Positions 52,759 to 61,585 of a DNA stretch of 64,000 nt are shown here, piece after piece (the stretch's first letter is position 1; the number at the start of each line of letters is the position of its first letter). The notes under the pieces were generated by a model. It was not told the DNA's origin and ran no database searches. It saw only the letters and a program-made list of their open reading frames with translations. This stretch comes from Sphingomonas hankookensis (GTDB lineage: Bacteria; Pseudomonadota; Alphaproteobacteria; Sphingomonadales; Sphingomonadaceae): the NCBI RefSeq assembly GCF_028551275.1, contig NZ_CP117025.1, positions 2,720,001 to 2,784,000 of the forward strand, read 5' to 3'. The translations under genes were made by a program, and so were the position numbers.

Positions 52759-53426
52759 TGCGGAACCGGTTGATCCTCGGCGCGCTGGCGATGCTGGTGA
52801 TTGCCGCCATGGTGACGTGGCGCTGGTCGCTCGGCTGGCATCCCGACGCCGCGCGCTTTCCGGTACAGGGCCTGACCGTGGCCGCCCACGACGGCACGGT
52901 GGACTGGGGCATGGTGCGCGCACGCGGCGCGGACTTCGCCTTCATTACCGCATCCAGCGGCACGACCCGCGATCCGGCGTTCGAAGGCAACTGGAACGGC
53001 GCACATGCCGTGGGCCTGCGCCACGGTGCGCTCCACGTCTTTTCGCTATGCGAACCGACCGCCGATCAGGTGACGGCCTATCTCACCACCGTGCCCCGCG
53101 CCGCCGATGCGCTGCCTGCTGCGCTCGCGCTCGATTTTACCGACGGCTGCGATGCCCGACCGACCCGCGCGCAGGTGCTCACCGCCATTCGCGGCTTTCT
53201 CGCCCCTGCCGAATATCATGACGGCCGCCCGATGGTGCTGCGCATCTCGCCCGCGTTCGAGGACGAGTATCGGGTGAGCGAGGCGATCGTCCGGCCGCTC
53301 TGGGCGACGGGACGTTTCCGCGAACCCGATTATCTGGCGCGGCCGTGGCGGATGTGGCAGGCGAACCCGGCGCGCACCATCGATGGCGTCGCCGAACCCG
53401 TTGCCTGGAGTGTAGCCGCCCCATGA
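52755..53426 (+). CDS. Glycoside hydrolase family 25-like (lysozyme-fold) exported protein
   Basis: A 223-residue protein with an N-terminal membrane anchor or signal (about 6-23) and a GH25-type barrel. It has GLTVAAHDGTVDWGMVRARGADFAFITASSG (start of the fold), GLRHGALHVFSLC, PAALALDFTDGC, and a C-terminal WRMWQANPARTIDG. GH25 enzymes cut peptidoglycan glycan strands using an Asp/Glu DxE pair. Here the third-strand segment reads LDFTD with no obvious glutamate, so catalysis may be altered. It overlaps cdd by 4 nt. Confidence 0.75.
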   Translation: MMRNRLILGALAMLVIAAMVTWRWSLGWHPDAARFPVQGLTVAAHDGTVDWGMVRARGADFAFITASSGTTRDPAFEGNWNGAHAVGLRHGALHVFSLCEPTADQVTAYLTTVPRAADALPAALALDFTDGCDARPTRAQVLTAIRGFLAPAEYHDGRPMVLRISPAFEDEYRVSEAIVRPLWATGRFREPDYLARPWRMWQANPARTIDGVAEPVAWSVAAP

Positions 53427-53869
53427 CCGACCCCGCCCAGTTGATCGCGGCGGCCCGCGCCGCCGCCGCCCATGCGCACGCCCCCTATTCGCGCTTCGCG
53501 GTCGGCGCCGCGCTGCTGATGGAGGACGGATCGATCGTCACCGGCGCGAATTTCGAAAATGCCAGCTACGGCCTGTCGCTCTGTGCGGAGACAGTGGCGA
53601 TCGCCAGCGCATCGGCGGCGGGACGGTTGCGACAGATCGTCGCGATCGGCGTGATCGGCGGCGCGATGGATGCCGAAGGAATCCCCACCGGCACGACCCC
53701 GGTCAGCCCCTGCGGCCGCTGTCGTCAGGTCATCAACGAAGCCGCGCAGATGGGCGGCCGAGACCTGCCCGTCCATTGCGGCGCGGCGGAAGGTGACGCC
53801 ATCCGCTCCTACCGCCTGTCGGAACTGCTGCCCGATGCGTTCGGGCCAGCCGATCTCGGGATCGGCTGA
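53423..53869 (+). CDS. cdd: Cytidine deaminase
   Basis: A 148-residue enzyme converting cytidine or deoxycytidine to uridine forms for pyrimidine salvage. Zinc ligands are Cys54 (CAE, proton shuttle Glu56), Cys97 and Cys100 (PCGRCRQ). The start region HAPYSRFAVGAALL and NFENASYGLSLCAE are typical of the homotetrameric form. It is the last gene of the UPF0262-GH25-cdd overlap operon. Confidence 0.94.
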   Translation: MTDPAQLIAAARAAAAHAHAPYSRFAVGAALLMEDGSIVTGANFENASYGLSLCAETVAIASASAAGRLRQIVAIGVIGGAMDAEGIPTGTTPVSPCGRCRQVINEAAQMGGRDLPVHCGAAEGDAIRSYRLSELLPDAFGPADLGIG

Positions 53870-53878
53870 CCCGGCGGA

Positions 53879-54640
53879 TCAATCGGGCCGCTTCGCCGCA
53901 TCGGCCGCCTGAATGAACTGCCAGACCGCCCCGGAGAAACCCGGATCGGCCTGCCCGTCCCATTCGGCGCGCGAGTCGTGCAATCGCTTCGCACCCGCCC
54001 ACATCTCCGGTGTCGCGACCGATGCGAAGGGCGCCAGCAGCGCCTGCCATTCCGCCAGGAATGCCTGCGCTTCGCTGGACGCCGGATCGAGCGGTAGCGC
54101 AGCCTCGATCCGCTGACCCAGATCGGTCCATTGCGCTTGATAGGCTGCCTGATCGAAGTCGGCGGGCAGCGCCGCTTGGCGTTCGGCCCATTCGGCCTGT
54201 TCCGCATCGGTGAAATGGCGGTCGATCACCGCCCTCCATTGGGTCGTCGTCATGATGTTTCCCTTTCGGATCAGCGAGCAGAGCGTCGCGACGTCGATGC
54301 GCTCGCCGGCATCGATGCGGGACTGGATCGAGCGTAAGAAAAGGGCGGTGTCGGCCAGCGCCGCCCGCTGGGTCTCGACGACCGCCGCTTGCGCGGCGAT
54401 CATCGGCCCGAGCCGTGCGTCTGGCCGATCGAGCATCCGCCCGATCGCCGCGAGGGTGAAGCCCGCGCGCTTGAGGGCGACGATCGCGTGCAGCCGCTCC
54501 AGCTCGCCCGTGCCGAAGACGCGCCGCCCACCGGCGGTCCGCAGCGGCCGGATCAGCCCGCGCGCTTCATAGAATCGCAGGGCCCGGCTGCTGAGACCGG
54601 TGGCGGCGGCAACGTCGGCGATGTCGAGCATGGTGGTCAT
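53879..54640 (-). CDS. MerR-family regulator with TipAS antibiotic-recognition domain
   Basis: A 253-residue regulator. The MerR winged helix is residues 4-72 ([25 protein letters not shown], then [16 protein letters not shown]), followed by a dimerisation coiled coil (75-115). A C-terminal TipAS-like globin-fold domain is residues 135-250 ([19 protein letters not shown], ending in FIQAADAAK). TipAS-type regulators bind thiopeptides or other drugs and activate their own or nearby genes. It is convergent with cdd. The target is unknown. Confidence 0.87.
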   Translation of the reverse strand: MTTMLDIADVAAATGLSSRALRFYEARGLIRPLRTAGGRRVFGTGELERLHAIVALKRAGFTLAAIGRMLDRPDARLGPMIAAQAAVVETQRAALADTALFLRSIQSRIDAGERIDVATLCSLIRKGNIMTTTQWRAVIDRHFTDAEQAEWAERQAALPADFDQAAYQAQWTDLGQRIEAALPLDPASSEAQAFLAEWQALLAPFASVATPEMWAGAKRLHDSRAEWDGQADPGFSGAVWQFIQAADAAKRPD

Positions 54641-54752
54641 GGCGGCACTCTACCGCTTGACGCAACGTCAAGCGCAAGCCCCGATGCGACGATGCCGCTT
54701 GCCCTGTCCCTGCGATCCGGCGATGGAGCGGCTAGCAGCAAAGGGGCAAGCA

Positions 54753-55307
54753 ATGACGATCCTGTCGGACCACTGGATTCGCGAACAGGCGCTGGCGACG
54801 GGGATGATCGAACCCTTCGTCGAATCGCAGCGGCGCGAGGGCTGCATCAGCTATGGCCTGTCGTCCTATGGCTATGACGCGCGAGTGTCGGACGAGTTCA
54901 AGATCTTCACCAACGTCGATTCGGCGGTGGTCGACCCGAAGGACTTCGCCCAGAACAGCTTCGTCGATCGCAAGACCAACGTGTGCATCATCCCGCCCAA
55001 CAGCTTCGCCCTCGCCCGCACGGTCGAATATTTCCGGGTTCCGCGCGACGTGCTGGTCATCTGCCTCGGCAAGTCGACCTATGCCCGCTGCGGCATCATC
55101 GTGAACGTGACCCCGCTGGAACCGGAATGGGAAGGCCATGTCACGCTGGAATTCTCCAACACGACGCCGCTCCCGGCGAAAATCTACGCCAATGAAGGCG
55201 CGTGCCAGTTCCTGTTCCTGAAGGGCGACCGGCCCTGCGGCACCAGCTATGCCGACCGCGCGGGCAAATATATGGGGCAGCGTGGCGTGACCCTGCCCCG
55301 GCTCTGA
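54753..55307 (+). CDS. dcd: dCTP deaminase
   Basis: A 184-residue trimeric enzyme deaminating dCTP to dUTP for thymidylate synthesis. It has [49 protein letters not shown] (active-site segment with catalytic Glu), and the C-terminal '[19 protein letters not shown]'. The start at 54753 gives the exact family length. Confidence 0.95.
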   Translation: MTILSDHWIREQALATGMIEPFVESQRREGCISYGLSSYGYDARVSDEFKIFTNVDSAVVDPKDFAQNSFVDRKTNVCIIPPNSFALARTVEYFRVPRDVLVICLGKSTYARCGIIVNVTPLEPEWEGHVTLEFSNTTPLPAKIYANEGACQFLFLKGDRPCGTSYADRAGKYMGQRGVTLPRL

Positions 55308-55309
55308 CG

Positions 55310-55531
55310 ATGATCGGGCGCAACTGGACCGGGCGCAGCGCCGTCGTGCGATCGGCGGCCTTGCTGCCGATCCTAGCGCTGCTCGCGCCGAAGCTGCCGC
55401 TGCCCTGGGCGTTCGGGATCGGGGCGACGCTGATCGCGTGGTTTGCGTTCGTCAGCGCCCGTGTGGCGATCAACGATCACCGCGCCGCGTCGGAAGCGCC
55501 GCCGTTCCGCCCGTTCCGCCGCTCGCGATAG
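55310..55531 (+). CDS. Small hypothetical membrane protein after dcd
   Basis: A 73-residue protein starting 2 nt after the dcd stop. Two hydrophobic segments (about 15-29 and 31-50) are followed by a basic proline-rich tail. No known family. Its last 55 nt overlap the 3' end of comEC on the other strand. It is probably translated with dcd. Confidence 0.5.
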   Translation: MIGRNWTGRSAVVRSAALLPILALLAPKLPLPWAFGIGATLIAWFAFVSARVAINDHRAASEAPPFRPFRRSR

Positions 55532-57642
55532 GGTGGACGCGGCGGGGCGATCGTCTCGGGCGTCTCCCACGGATGCTGTCCGCCGCCGCGCACCGTCGTT
55601 ATCCGGCCGGTCGACAGCGTCACCGCGACGCCCCCGGTCCGCGCCAGCATCGCGCGGTCGAGCTTCAGCCAGCGCGAGCGGCATTCCTCGGGCAGTCGCC
55701 GCTCGCTGACCACGATGTCCGCACGTGCACAGGCCGCGATCAGTTCGGCCCAAGGCACCGCATAGCCGCTCCGGGTCGCGAGGATCGTCCAGACCCGTCC
55801 GCCCGCTTGACGCCGCGCAACGCACAGGTCGGGGCTGCACCGCGCGCCGGGCTGGTCGGACAGCGGCGGCAGTGCGCCCAGCACGCCACCGCCCTCGCCC
55901 AGGGTCGAGCGGACATACTCCCCCGCCCGGTCGCGCAATATCGCCATGCCGCCGTCGTCGGTCGCCAGCGCCAGATGCCGCCCGTCCCCCGTCACCAGCA
56001 GGTCGGGCGCAGGCGTCGCCAGCGCCCATAGCACCCCCGCCGCCAGCGGCACCACGCCCCAGCGTCGCCACGTCGTCCGCCACAGGGCGATCCACAACCC
56101 GCCCAGCACCATCAGCGCGAACGCCCCGTCGGGCATCGCCGGCAGCGCCGCGACCGATCCCGGCGCCGAAGCGACGACATGCGCCACCCACAGCAACAGC
56201 GCCAGCGACCGCTCGACCAGCCACCATGCCGGCGCGCCCAGCCCGGCCACGTCGAGCAGCAGCGCCAGCGCCTCCAACGGCATGGTGACGAAAGTCGTCA
56301 GGGGGATCGCGACGATATTGGCCAGTGCCCCGTACAACCCGGCGGTATGGAAATGGTACAGCCCGATCGGCATCAATGCTGCCTCGACGGCCACACCGGT
56401 CAGCAGCAACGAGCCGAGACTACGCGCCATCTTGCGCCCATAGCCTTCGTCGCGCGCGAGGAACCAGCGGCGGACCCGCGGATGCTCGTGCAGCGCGACG
56501 ATCGCGGTGACAGCCGCAAAGCTCAGCTGAAAACTCGGACCGGCGAGCGATTCGGGCAGCACCAGCAGCACCAGCAACGCCCCCGTCGCGATCATCCTGA
56601 GCGTGATCGCCTCACGCCCCAGCGACAGCGCCGCCAGCACCAGCAGCGCGGCGATGCACGACCGCACCGTCGGCACGTCCGCCCCCGAAAGCCAGGTATA
56701 GAACAGCGCCGCCCCGGCGCCGGCTGCCGCCGCGACGACCGGCAACCGGATACGCAACGCCAGCGGCGGAAACAGCGCCAGCAGCTTCAGCACGACCGTC
56801 ATTGTGGCGACCACGACCGCCGTGACATGCAGCCCGCTGATCGACAGCAGATGCGCCAGGCCGGAGCGCCGCATCGCCTCGGCATCCTCTTCGGCGATGG
56901 CGCCGCGATCCCCCGTAACGAACGCCGCGGCGATCCCTCCGGTGCTGCCGTCGATCCGCGACAGGATATGGTCGGTCAGCCGGTCCCGTAAGGCGGCATT
57001 GCCGGGATTGCCCGGCGTCACGACCCGCACCGGCGCAAAGCCCCGCCCGGTCGCGCCCAGCCGCCGAAACCACGCCGCCCGCGCGAAGTCATAGGCACCG
57101 GGCACGGCGGCCGTCGGCGGCGGCATCAACCGGGCGCGAAGCGAGATTCGCGCACCGGGAACGACGCCTGCCACCATGTCCTTTTCGGACAGGTTGACGC
57201 GCAGGCGCGGCGGCAGTCCCGCCCCGGCATCGGGCAGCAGCGTCAACCGCACCGCTTCGCGTGCGGGCAGCGGTTCGACCCGCTCGACCCGCCCCACGAA
57301 CGCCACCACCACCGGTCGCGCCAGCACCGGCGCGGCGACCCGCTCCGCCCGCCACCACACCAGCGCACATCCCAGCATCGCCAGCATGCCGGCCCACGCC
57401 ACCACCCGCGCGGTCCGCATACCCCAGGGCAGCACCATGCCGCCCAGCGCGACCGACAGCGCCAGCAACAGGAACGCGACCCACGCCCCCTGCCCCGGCA
57501 ACAGGAACCAGGCGGCGATCCCTGTGCCCAACGCGACCGGCATCCACAGCGGCAACTGCCCCCGCTCCACCTCCGCTCGCGCCTCCAGCCCCTCAAGGAA
57601 CCGATGCGGCCGGCGCACGGTTTGAAGCGTGCCGGACGTCAT
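55477..57642 (-). CDS. comEC: ComEC/Rec2 family competence protein
   Basis: A 721-residue polytopic membrane protein. The N-terminal DUF4131 region has several helices and an OB-like domain (residues ~1-190). The Competence domain (~215-480) contains HLLSISGLHVTAVVVATMTVV, typical of the ComEC channel for single-stranded DNA uptake. The C-terminal soluble part (~520-721) is a reduced metallo-beta-lactamase-like domain without clear HxHxDH metal motifs, as in other alphaproteobacteria. The start is set at MTSGTLQTV (57642), just before the divergent gltX; the much longer open frame is antisense to gltX. Confidence 0.9.
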   Translation of the reverse strand: MTSGTLQTVRRPHRFLEGLEARAEVERGQLPLWMPVALGTGIAAWFLLPGQGAWVAFLLLALSVALGGMVLPWGMRTARVVAWAGMLAMLGCALVWWRAERVAAPVLARPVVVAFVGRVERVEPLPAREAVRLTLLPDAGAGLPPRLRVNLSEKDMVAGVVPGARISLRARLMPPPTAAVPGAYDFARAAWFRRLGATGRGFAPVRVVTPGNPGNAALRDRLTDHILSRIDGSTGGIAAAFVTGDRGAIAEEDAEAMRRSGLAHLLSISGLHVTAVVVATMTVVLKLLALFPPLALRIRLPVVAAAAGAGAALFYTWLSGADVPTVRSCIAALLVLAALSLGREAITLRMIATGALLVLLVLPESLAGPSFQLSFAAVTAIVALHEHPRVRRWFLARDEGYGRKMARSLGSLLLTGVAVEAALMPIGLYHFHTAGLYGALANIVAIPLTTFVTMPLEALALLLDVAGLGAPAWWLVERSLALLLWVAHVVASAPGSVAALPAMPDGAFALMVLGGLWIALWRTTWRRWGVVPLAAGVLWALATPAPDLLVTGDGRHLALATDDGGMAILRDRAGEYVRSTLGEGGGVLGALPPLSDQPGARCSPDLCVARRQAGGRVWTILATRSGYAVPWAELIAACARADIVVSERRLPEECRSRWLKLDRAMLARTGGVAVTLSTGRITTVRGGGQHPWETPETIAPPRPPYRERRNGRNGGASDAAR

Positions 57643-57663
57643 GCTAGGGGCGGTCGCGGCTGA

Positions 57664-59136
57664 ATGGGCCATCATGTTCACCCGAAGTCTTGGGGGTATC
57701 CGCGCTTGGGCGCAACCAATTCCGCGACGCCTGTCGTCACCCGTTTCGCACCGTCGCCGACGGGATTCCTGCACATCGGCGGCGCGCGCACCGCGCTGTT
57801 CAACTGGCTCTATGCCCGTCGCCATGGCGGCCGGTTCCTGCTGCGGATCGAGGATACCGACCGTGTCCGCTCGACCGAACCGGCGATCGAGGCGATCCTC
57901 GACGGGATTCGCTGGCTCGGCCTCGACTGGGACGGCGACGCCGTGTTCCAGTTCGCCCGCGCCGACCGCCATGCTGCCGTCGCGCATCAGCTGCTCGACG
58001 CCGGCCGTGCCTATCGCTGCTATGCGACGCCCGAAGAGTTGACCGCGCTGCGCGAGGAACAGCGCGCCGCCGGCAAGCCGATCCGCTATGACGGCCGCTG
58101 GCGCGACCGCGCGCCCGAGGATGCGCCGGAAGGTGCCCCGTTCGTCATCCGGCTGAAGGCGCCGAAGGAAGGCGCGGTCACGATTGCGGACCAGGTGCAG
58201 GGCGACGTGACCGTCGCCAATGCCGAACTGGATGATTTCGTGCTGCTGCGCTCCGATGGCACGCCGACCTATATGCTGGCGGTCGTCGTCGACGATCACG
58301 ACATGGGCGTGACGCACATCATTCGTGGCGACGATCACCTCAACAACGCCTTTCGTCAGCTTGCGCTGATCCGCGCGATGGACGCGGTCGAGGGCGGCTG
58401 GCCCGATCCCGTCTATGCGCATGTTCCGCTGATCCATGGTGCGGACGGCGCGAAGCTGTCGAAGCGGCATGGCGCGCTGGGGGTCGATGCCTATCGCGAC
58501 GAGCTGGGCGTCCTGCCCGAAGCGCTGAACAACTATCTGCTGCGCCTCGGCTGGGGGCACGGCGATGAAGAGATCATCAGCCGCGAACGCGCGACCGAGG
58601 TGTTCGACCTGTCGGGCGTGGGCCGCTCGCCGTCGCGCTTCGATACCAAGAAGCTGATGAACCTGAACGGCCACTATATCCGCGAGGCCGACGATGCCCG
58701 GTTGACCGATCTGGTCGCGCAGCGCCTGCCCGACGGGATCGACCGCGATCTGCTGCAACGCGCCATGCCGGTGCTCAAGGTCCGGGCGGCCGACCTGAAC
58801 GAACTGGCGGCCAATGCCGCCTTCTTCTTCCGGTCGCGACCGCTGGCCATGGACGAGAGTGCCACCGCGTTGCTGACGCCGGACGCACGCGCGATCCTTA
58901 CGCAGTTGCACGCCAAGCTTGACGCACTCGCAGCATGGGATACGGAGACGATCGAAGCTGCGGTACGCGAAGTCGCCGAGGCAGCGGGGTTGAAGCTGGG
59001 TGCCGCCGCGCAACCGCTTCGCGCCGCGCTGACGGGTTCGCGCACATCGCCGGGGATCTTCGACGTGCTCGCCCTGCTGGGCCGCACCGAAAGCCTCGGC
59101 CGCATCGAAGACCAGATGGCCAAACCGGCCGCATAA
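57664..59136 (+). CDS. gltX: Glutamate-tRNA ligase
   Basis: A 490-residue class I aminoacyl-tRNA synthetase. It has the HIGH motif [20 protein letters not shown], a Rossmann catalytic domain, the KMSKS variant KLSKRHGA, and a C-terminal anticodon-binding helical domain. It charges tRNA-Glu. The ATG at 57664 gives a 25-residue pre-sequence. A TTG at 57706 with GGGGGT upstream would start closer to the conserved [11 protein letters not shown] and is a reasonable alternative. Confidence 0.95.
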   Translation: MGHHVHPKSWGYPRLGATNSATPVVTRFAPSPTGFLHIGGARTALFNWLYARRHGGRFLLRIEDTDRVRSTEPAIEAILDGIRWLGLDWDGDAVFQFARADRHAAVAHQLLDAGRAYRCYATPEELTALREEQRAAGKPIRYDGRWRDRAPEDAPEGAPFVIRLKAPKEGAVTIADQVQGDVTVANAELDDFVLLRSDGTPTYMLAVVVDDHDMGVTHIIRGDDHLNNAFRQLALIRAMDAVEGGWPDPVYAHVPLIHGADGAKLSKRHGALGVDAYRDELGVLPEALNNYLLRLGWGHGDEEIISRERATEVFDLSGVGRSPSRFDTKKLMNLNGHYIREADDARLTDLVAQRLPDGIDRDLLQRAMPVLKVRAADLNELAANAAFFFRSRPLAMDESATALLTPDARAILTQLHAKLDALAAWDTETIEAAVREVAEAAGLKLGAAAQPLRAALTGSRTSPGIFDVLALLGRTESLGRIEDQMAKPAA

Positions 59137-59154
59137 CGTAACAGGAGACGCCGA

Positions 59155-60438
59155 ATGGCCGAAGACGCTAAGCTGCAAGTTGCCGGCAAGGACGTCCAAT
59201 TTCCGGTACGGTCGGGCACCATCGGTCCCGACGTGATCGACATCCGCAAGCTGTATGCGCAGACCGGCACCTTCACCTACGATCCGGGCTTTACCTCGAC
59301 CGCCAGCTGCGATTCGGCGCTGACCTATATCGACGGTGACGAAGGCGTGCTGCTGCACCGCGGCTATCCGATCGGGCAGCTGGCCGAAGAGTCGAGCTTC
59401 ATGGAGGTCGCCTATCTGCTGCTGAACGGCGAACTGCCCTCGGGCGACGAGCTGATCAAGTTCACCGGCACCATCACCCGCCACACCATGCTGCACGAAC
59501 AGCTTGCCGGCTTCTATCGCGGCTTCCGTCGCGACGCGCATCCGATGGCGGTGATGTGCGGCGTGGTCGGCGCGCTGTCGGCCTTCTATCACGATTCGAC
59601 CGACATCACCGATCCGCACCAGCGGATGGTCGCGTCGCATCGCCTGATCGCGAAGATGCCGACGATCGCCGCCATGGCGTACAAGTACAGCGTGGGCCAG
59701 CCGTTCATCTATCCGAAGAACGACCTGAGCTATACCGGCAACTTCCTGCGGATGACCTTCGGCGTTCCGGCCGAGGAATATGAGGTGAACCCGGTCGTCG
59801 AAAAGGCGCTGGACCGCATCTTCATCCTGCACGCCGACCACGAACAGAACGCGTCGACCTCGACCGTGCGTCTCGCCGGTTCGTCGGGCGCCAATCCGTT
59901 CGCGTGCATCGCGGCCGGTATCGCCTGCCTATGGGGTCCGGCGCATGGCGGCGCCAACGAAGCCGCGCTCAACATGCTGCGCGAAATCGGCACGCCCGAT
60001 CGCATCCCGGAATATATCGCCCGCGCCAAGAACAAGGACGATCCGTTCCGCCTGATGGGCTTCGGTCACCGCGTGTACAAGAACTACGACCCGCGCGCGA
60101 CGGTCATGCAGAAGACGGTGCGCGAAGTGTTCGACTCGCTGGGCGTCAACGATCCGGTGTTCGAAACCGCGCTGCAGCTGGAGGAAATCGCGCTCAACGA
60201 CGATTACTTCCGCGAAAAGAAGCTGTTCCCGAACGTCGATTTCTATTCGGGCGTCATCCTGTCGGCGATCGGTTTCCCGACCACCATGTTCACCGCGCTG
60301 TTCGCGCTCGCCCGCACCGTCGGCTGGGTCGCGCAGTGGAACGAGATGATTTCGGACCCCGAACAGAAGATCGGCCGTCCGCGTCAGCTCTACACCGGCC
60401 CCGCACAGCGCGATTACGTGCCGGTGGGTCAGCGCTGA
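59155..60438 (+). CDS. gltA: Citrate synthase
   Basis: A 427-residue type II (hexameric, NADH-sensitive type) citrate synthase of the TCA cycle. It has an N-terminal regulatory region and the catalytic block [16 protein letters not shown] (His). [14 protein letters not shown] follows with the second catalytic His and the later catalytic Asp region near [13 protein letters not shown] at 59143-59147 fits the ATG. It follows gltX by 18 nt and may be co-transcribed. Confidence 0.96.
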   Translation: MAEDAKLQVAGKDVQFPVRSGTIGPDVIDIRKLYAQTGTFTYDPGFTSTASCDSALTYIDGDEGVLLHRGYPIGQLAEESSFMEVAYLLLNGELPSGDELIKFTGTITRHTMLHEQLAGFYRGFRRDAHPMAVMCGVVGALSAFYHDSTDITDPHQRMVASHRLIAKMPTIAAMAYKYSVGQPFIYPKNDLSYTGNFLRMTFGVPAEEYEVNPVVEKALDRIFILHADHEQNASTSTVRLAGSSGANPFACIAAGIACLWGPAHGGANEAALNMLREIGTPDRIPEYIARAKNKDDPFRLMGFGHRVYKNYDPRATVMQKTVREVFDSLGVNDPVFETALQLEEIALNDDYFREKKLFPNVDFYSGVILSAIGFPTTMFTALFALARTVGWVAQWNEMISDPEQKIGRPRQLYTGPAQRDYVPVGQR

Positions 60439-60439
60439 G

Positions 60440-60646
60440 ATGCGCATCGTCCGGCGCACGCTGATGATCGTGGGTGCGATCCTAGCGTTCGTCGGGCTGT
60501 TCTGGCTGGGTCAGGGGATGGGTGTCATCCGCTGGCCCGCCAGTTCGTTCATGATCGATCAGTATCTCTGGGTCGTGACCGGATCGGTCACCGGCGCGCT
60601 CGGGCTGCTGTTGGTGCTGATCGCCCGGCGCCTGCCCCGTCGCTGA
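60440..60646 (+). CDS. Small two-helix membrane protein
   Basis: A 68-residue protein with two membrane helices (about 8-28 and 43-63) joined by a short loop containing GVIRWPASSFMIDQ. The ends are basic (MRIVRRT and ARRLPRR), indicating both termini are inside. It starts 1 nt after the gltA stop. Family not named; small proteins with the WPxSSFMI loop are common in alphaproteobacteria. Confidence 0.65.
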   Translation: MRIVRRTLMIVGAILAFVGLFWLGQGMGVIRWPASSFMIDQYLWVVTGSVTGALGLLLVLIARRLPRR

Positions 60647-60791
60647 CCGGGCCTTTCCCGAGTCGCGCAGCGGCATCGTCGTCGATCGAGTCGCACCGTA
60701 ATCGGGCGGCGGAGCCGTAGCGTTCGCGCGACGTAAAAATATTTGTGTATCGGCAACGGCGTTCGATCCCGCAAAATGCGCGCTATGCTCT

Positions 60792-60805
60792 TGTTAGCGC
60801 TGCCA
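60792..60805. promoter_or_regulatory. LacI-operator-like palindrome upstream of chemotaxis operon
   Basis: TGTTAGCGCTGCCA is an imperfect palindrome centred on AGCGCT and of the TGNTANCGNTNNCA type used by LacI-family regulators. It lies about 107 bp before the STAS gene. With a core this GC-rich, a chance match is possible. Confidence 0.3.
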
Positions 60806-60852
60806 TTCGTGACTCGAGCCCCGGTCGCGGCCGCCTGTTGCGACCCGTTCGC

Positions 60853-60867
60853 TTAAATCGATCTTAA
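60853..60867. promoter_or_regulatory. Perfect CtrA consensus motif before the chemotaxis operon
   Basis: TTAA-ATCGATC-TTAA matches the CtrA binding consensus TTAA-N7-TTAA exactly. It lies 45 bp upstream of the first chemotaxis gene, in a locally AT-richer stretch. In alphaproteobacteria including sphingomonads, CtrA often controls motility and chemotaxis genes. Binding is inferred from sequence alone. Confidence 0.65.
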
Positions 60868-60911
60868 TCACGTTCTGCGACGACGGTCTCCTGTTTGGGG
60901 GCCGACATCGT

Positions 60912-61220
60912 ATGACTTCTACCTTCTTCCTTCCTGCCGGTCTGGCGATGCCATCGATTGCAACGGTGGCCGAGGAACTGCGTGCGCAGCCGCTCGGCGG
61001 TGAGGTCGTGCTCGACGCATCGGCCCTGACCGCGCCCGACCTCAGCGTCGTCCAACTCCTTCTCAGCCTTCGTGCCGAAGCCAGGTCGCAGGGCGGCGAT
61101 GTCCGCCTGTCCGCGCCGGCCGGCGAGGCGCTGACCGCCCTTCTCCATCGCGGCGGCTTCACCGACGCGATGAGCCCCGACGACAACGCCTTCTGGTTCC
61201 ACGGAGTCCCGCTGCAATGA
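60912..61220 (+). CDS. STAS-domain protein of the chemotaxis operon
   Basis: A 102-residue single STAS domain: GEVVLDASALTAPDLSVVQLLLSLRAEARSQGGDVRLSAP, then an amphipathic C-terminal helix and strand. In anti-sigma-antagonist homologues the residue in this loop is a phosphorylatable serine; here the segment reads LTAPDLSVV. Its role in chemotaxis is unknown, but a STAS gene heading a che operon is common in alphaproteobacteria. It overlaps cheY by 4 nt. Confidence 0.87.
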   Translation: MTSTFFLPAGLAMPSIATVAEELRAQPLGGEVVLDASALTAPDLSVVQLLLSLRAEARSQGGDVRLSAPAGEALTALLHRGGFTDAMSPDDNAFWFHGVPLQ

Positions 61221-61585
61221 CTGCTTCCATTCTCGCCGTTGATGATTCCGCCAGCCTGCGCATGGCGATCCGCATCGCCCTGACCGGCGCGGGCTATACC
61301 GTGACCGAAGCCGGAGACGGCGTGGAGGGTCTGGCCAAGGCCACGTCGACCAAGTTCGACATGATCGTGACCGACCTGAACATGCCGAACATGGACGGAC
61401 TGTCGATGATCCGCGAACTGCGCAAGCAGCCGGCGCAGGCCGGCGTGCCGATCATCTTCCTGACCACCGAATCCGATCCGGAAATGAAGAACCAGGCAAA
61501 GGCCGCCGGCGCGACCGGCTGGCTGGTCAAGCCGTTCGTTCCGGATCAGCTGGTGAAGGTCGCGCGCAAGGTCCTTGGCCGGTGA
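61217..61585 (+). CDS. cheY: Chemotaxis response regulator CheY
   Basis: A 122-residue stand-alone receiver domain. The acidic pair is Asp9-Asp10, the phospho-acceptor Asp53 (VTDLNMPNMDG), the switch Thr83 (FLTTES) and the conserved Lys105 (LVKPF). There is no output domain, so it acts on the flagellar motor or as a phosphate sink. It is coupled to cheA by a GTGA overlap. Confidence 0.93.
   Translation: MTASILAVDDSASLRMAIRIALTGAGYTVTEAGDGVEGLAKATSTKFDMIVTDLNMPNMDGLSMIRELRKQPAQAGVPIIFLTTESDPEMKNQAKAAGATGWLVKPFVPDQLVKVARKVLGR

Noticed and set aside
57643..59841. 1454-aa minus-strand frame continuous with comEC
   Set aside because: The upstream 733 codons are antisense to gltX and gltA, which carry clear family motifs. 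ComEC homology starts at about 57642.
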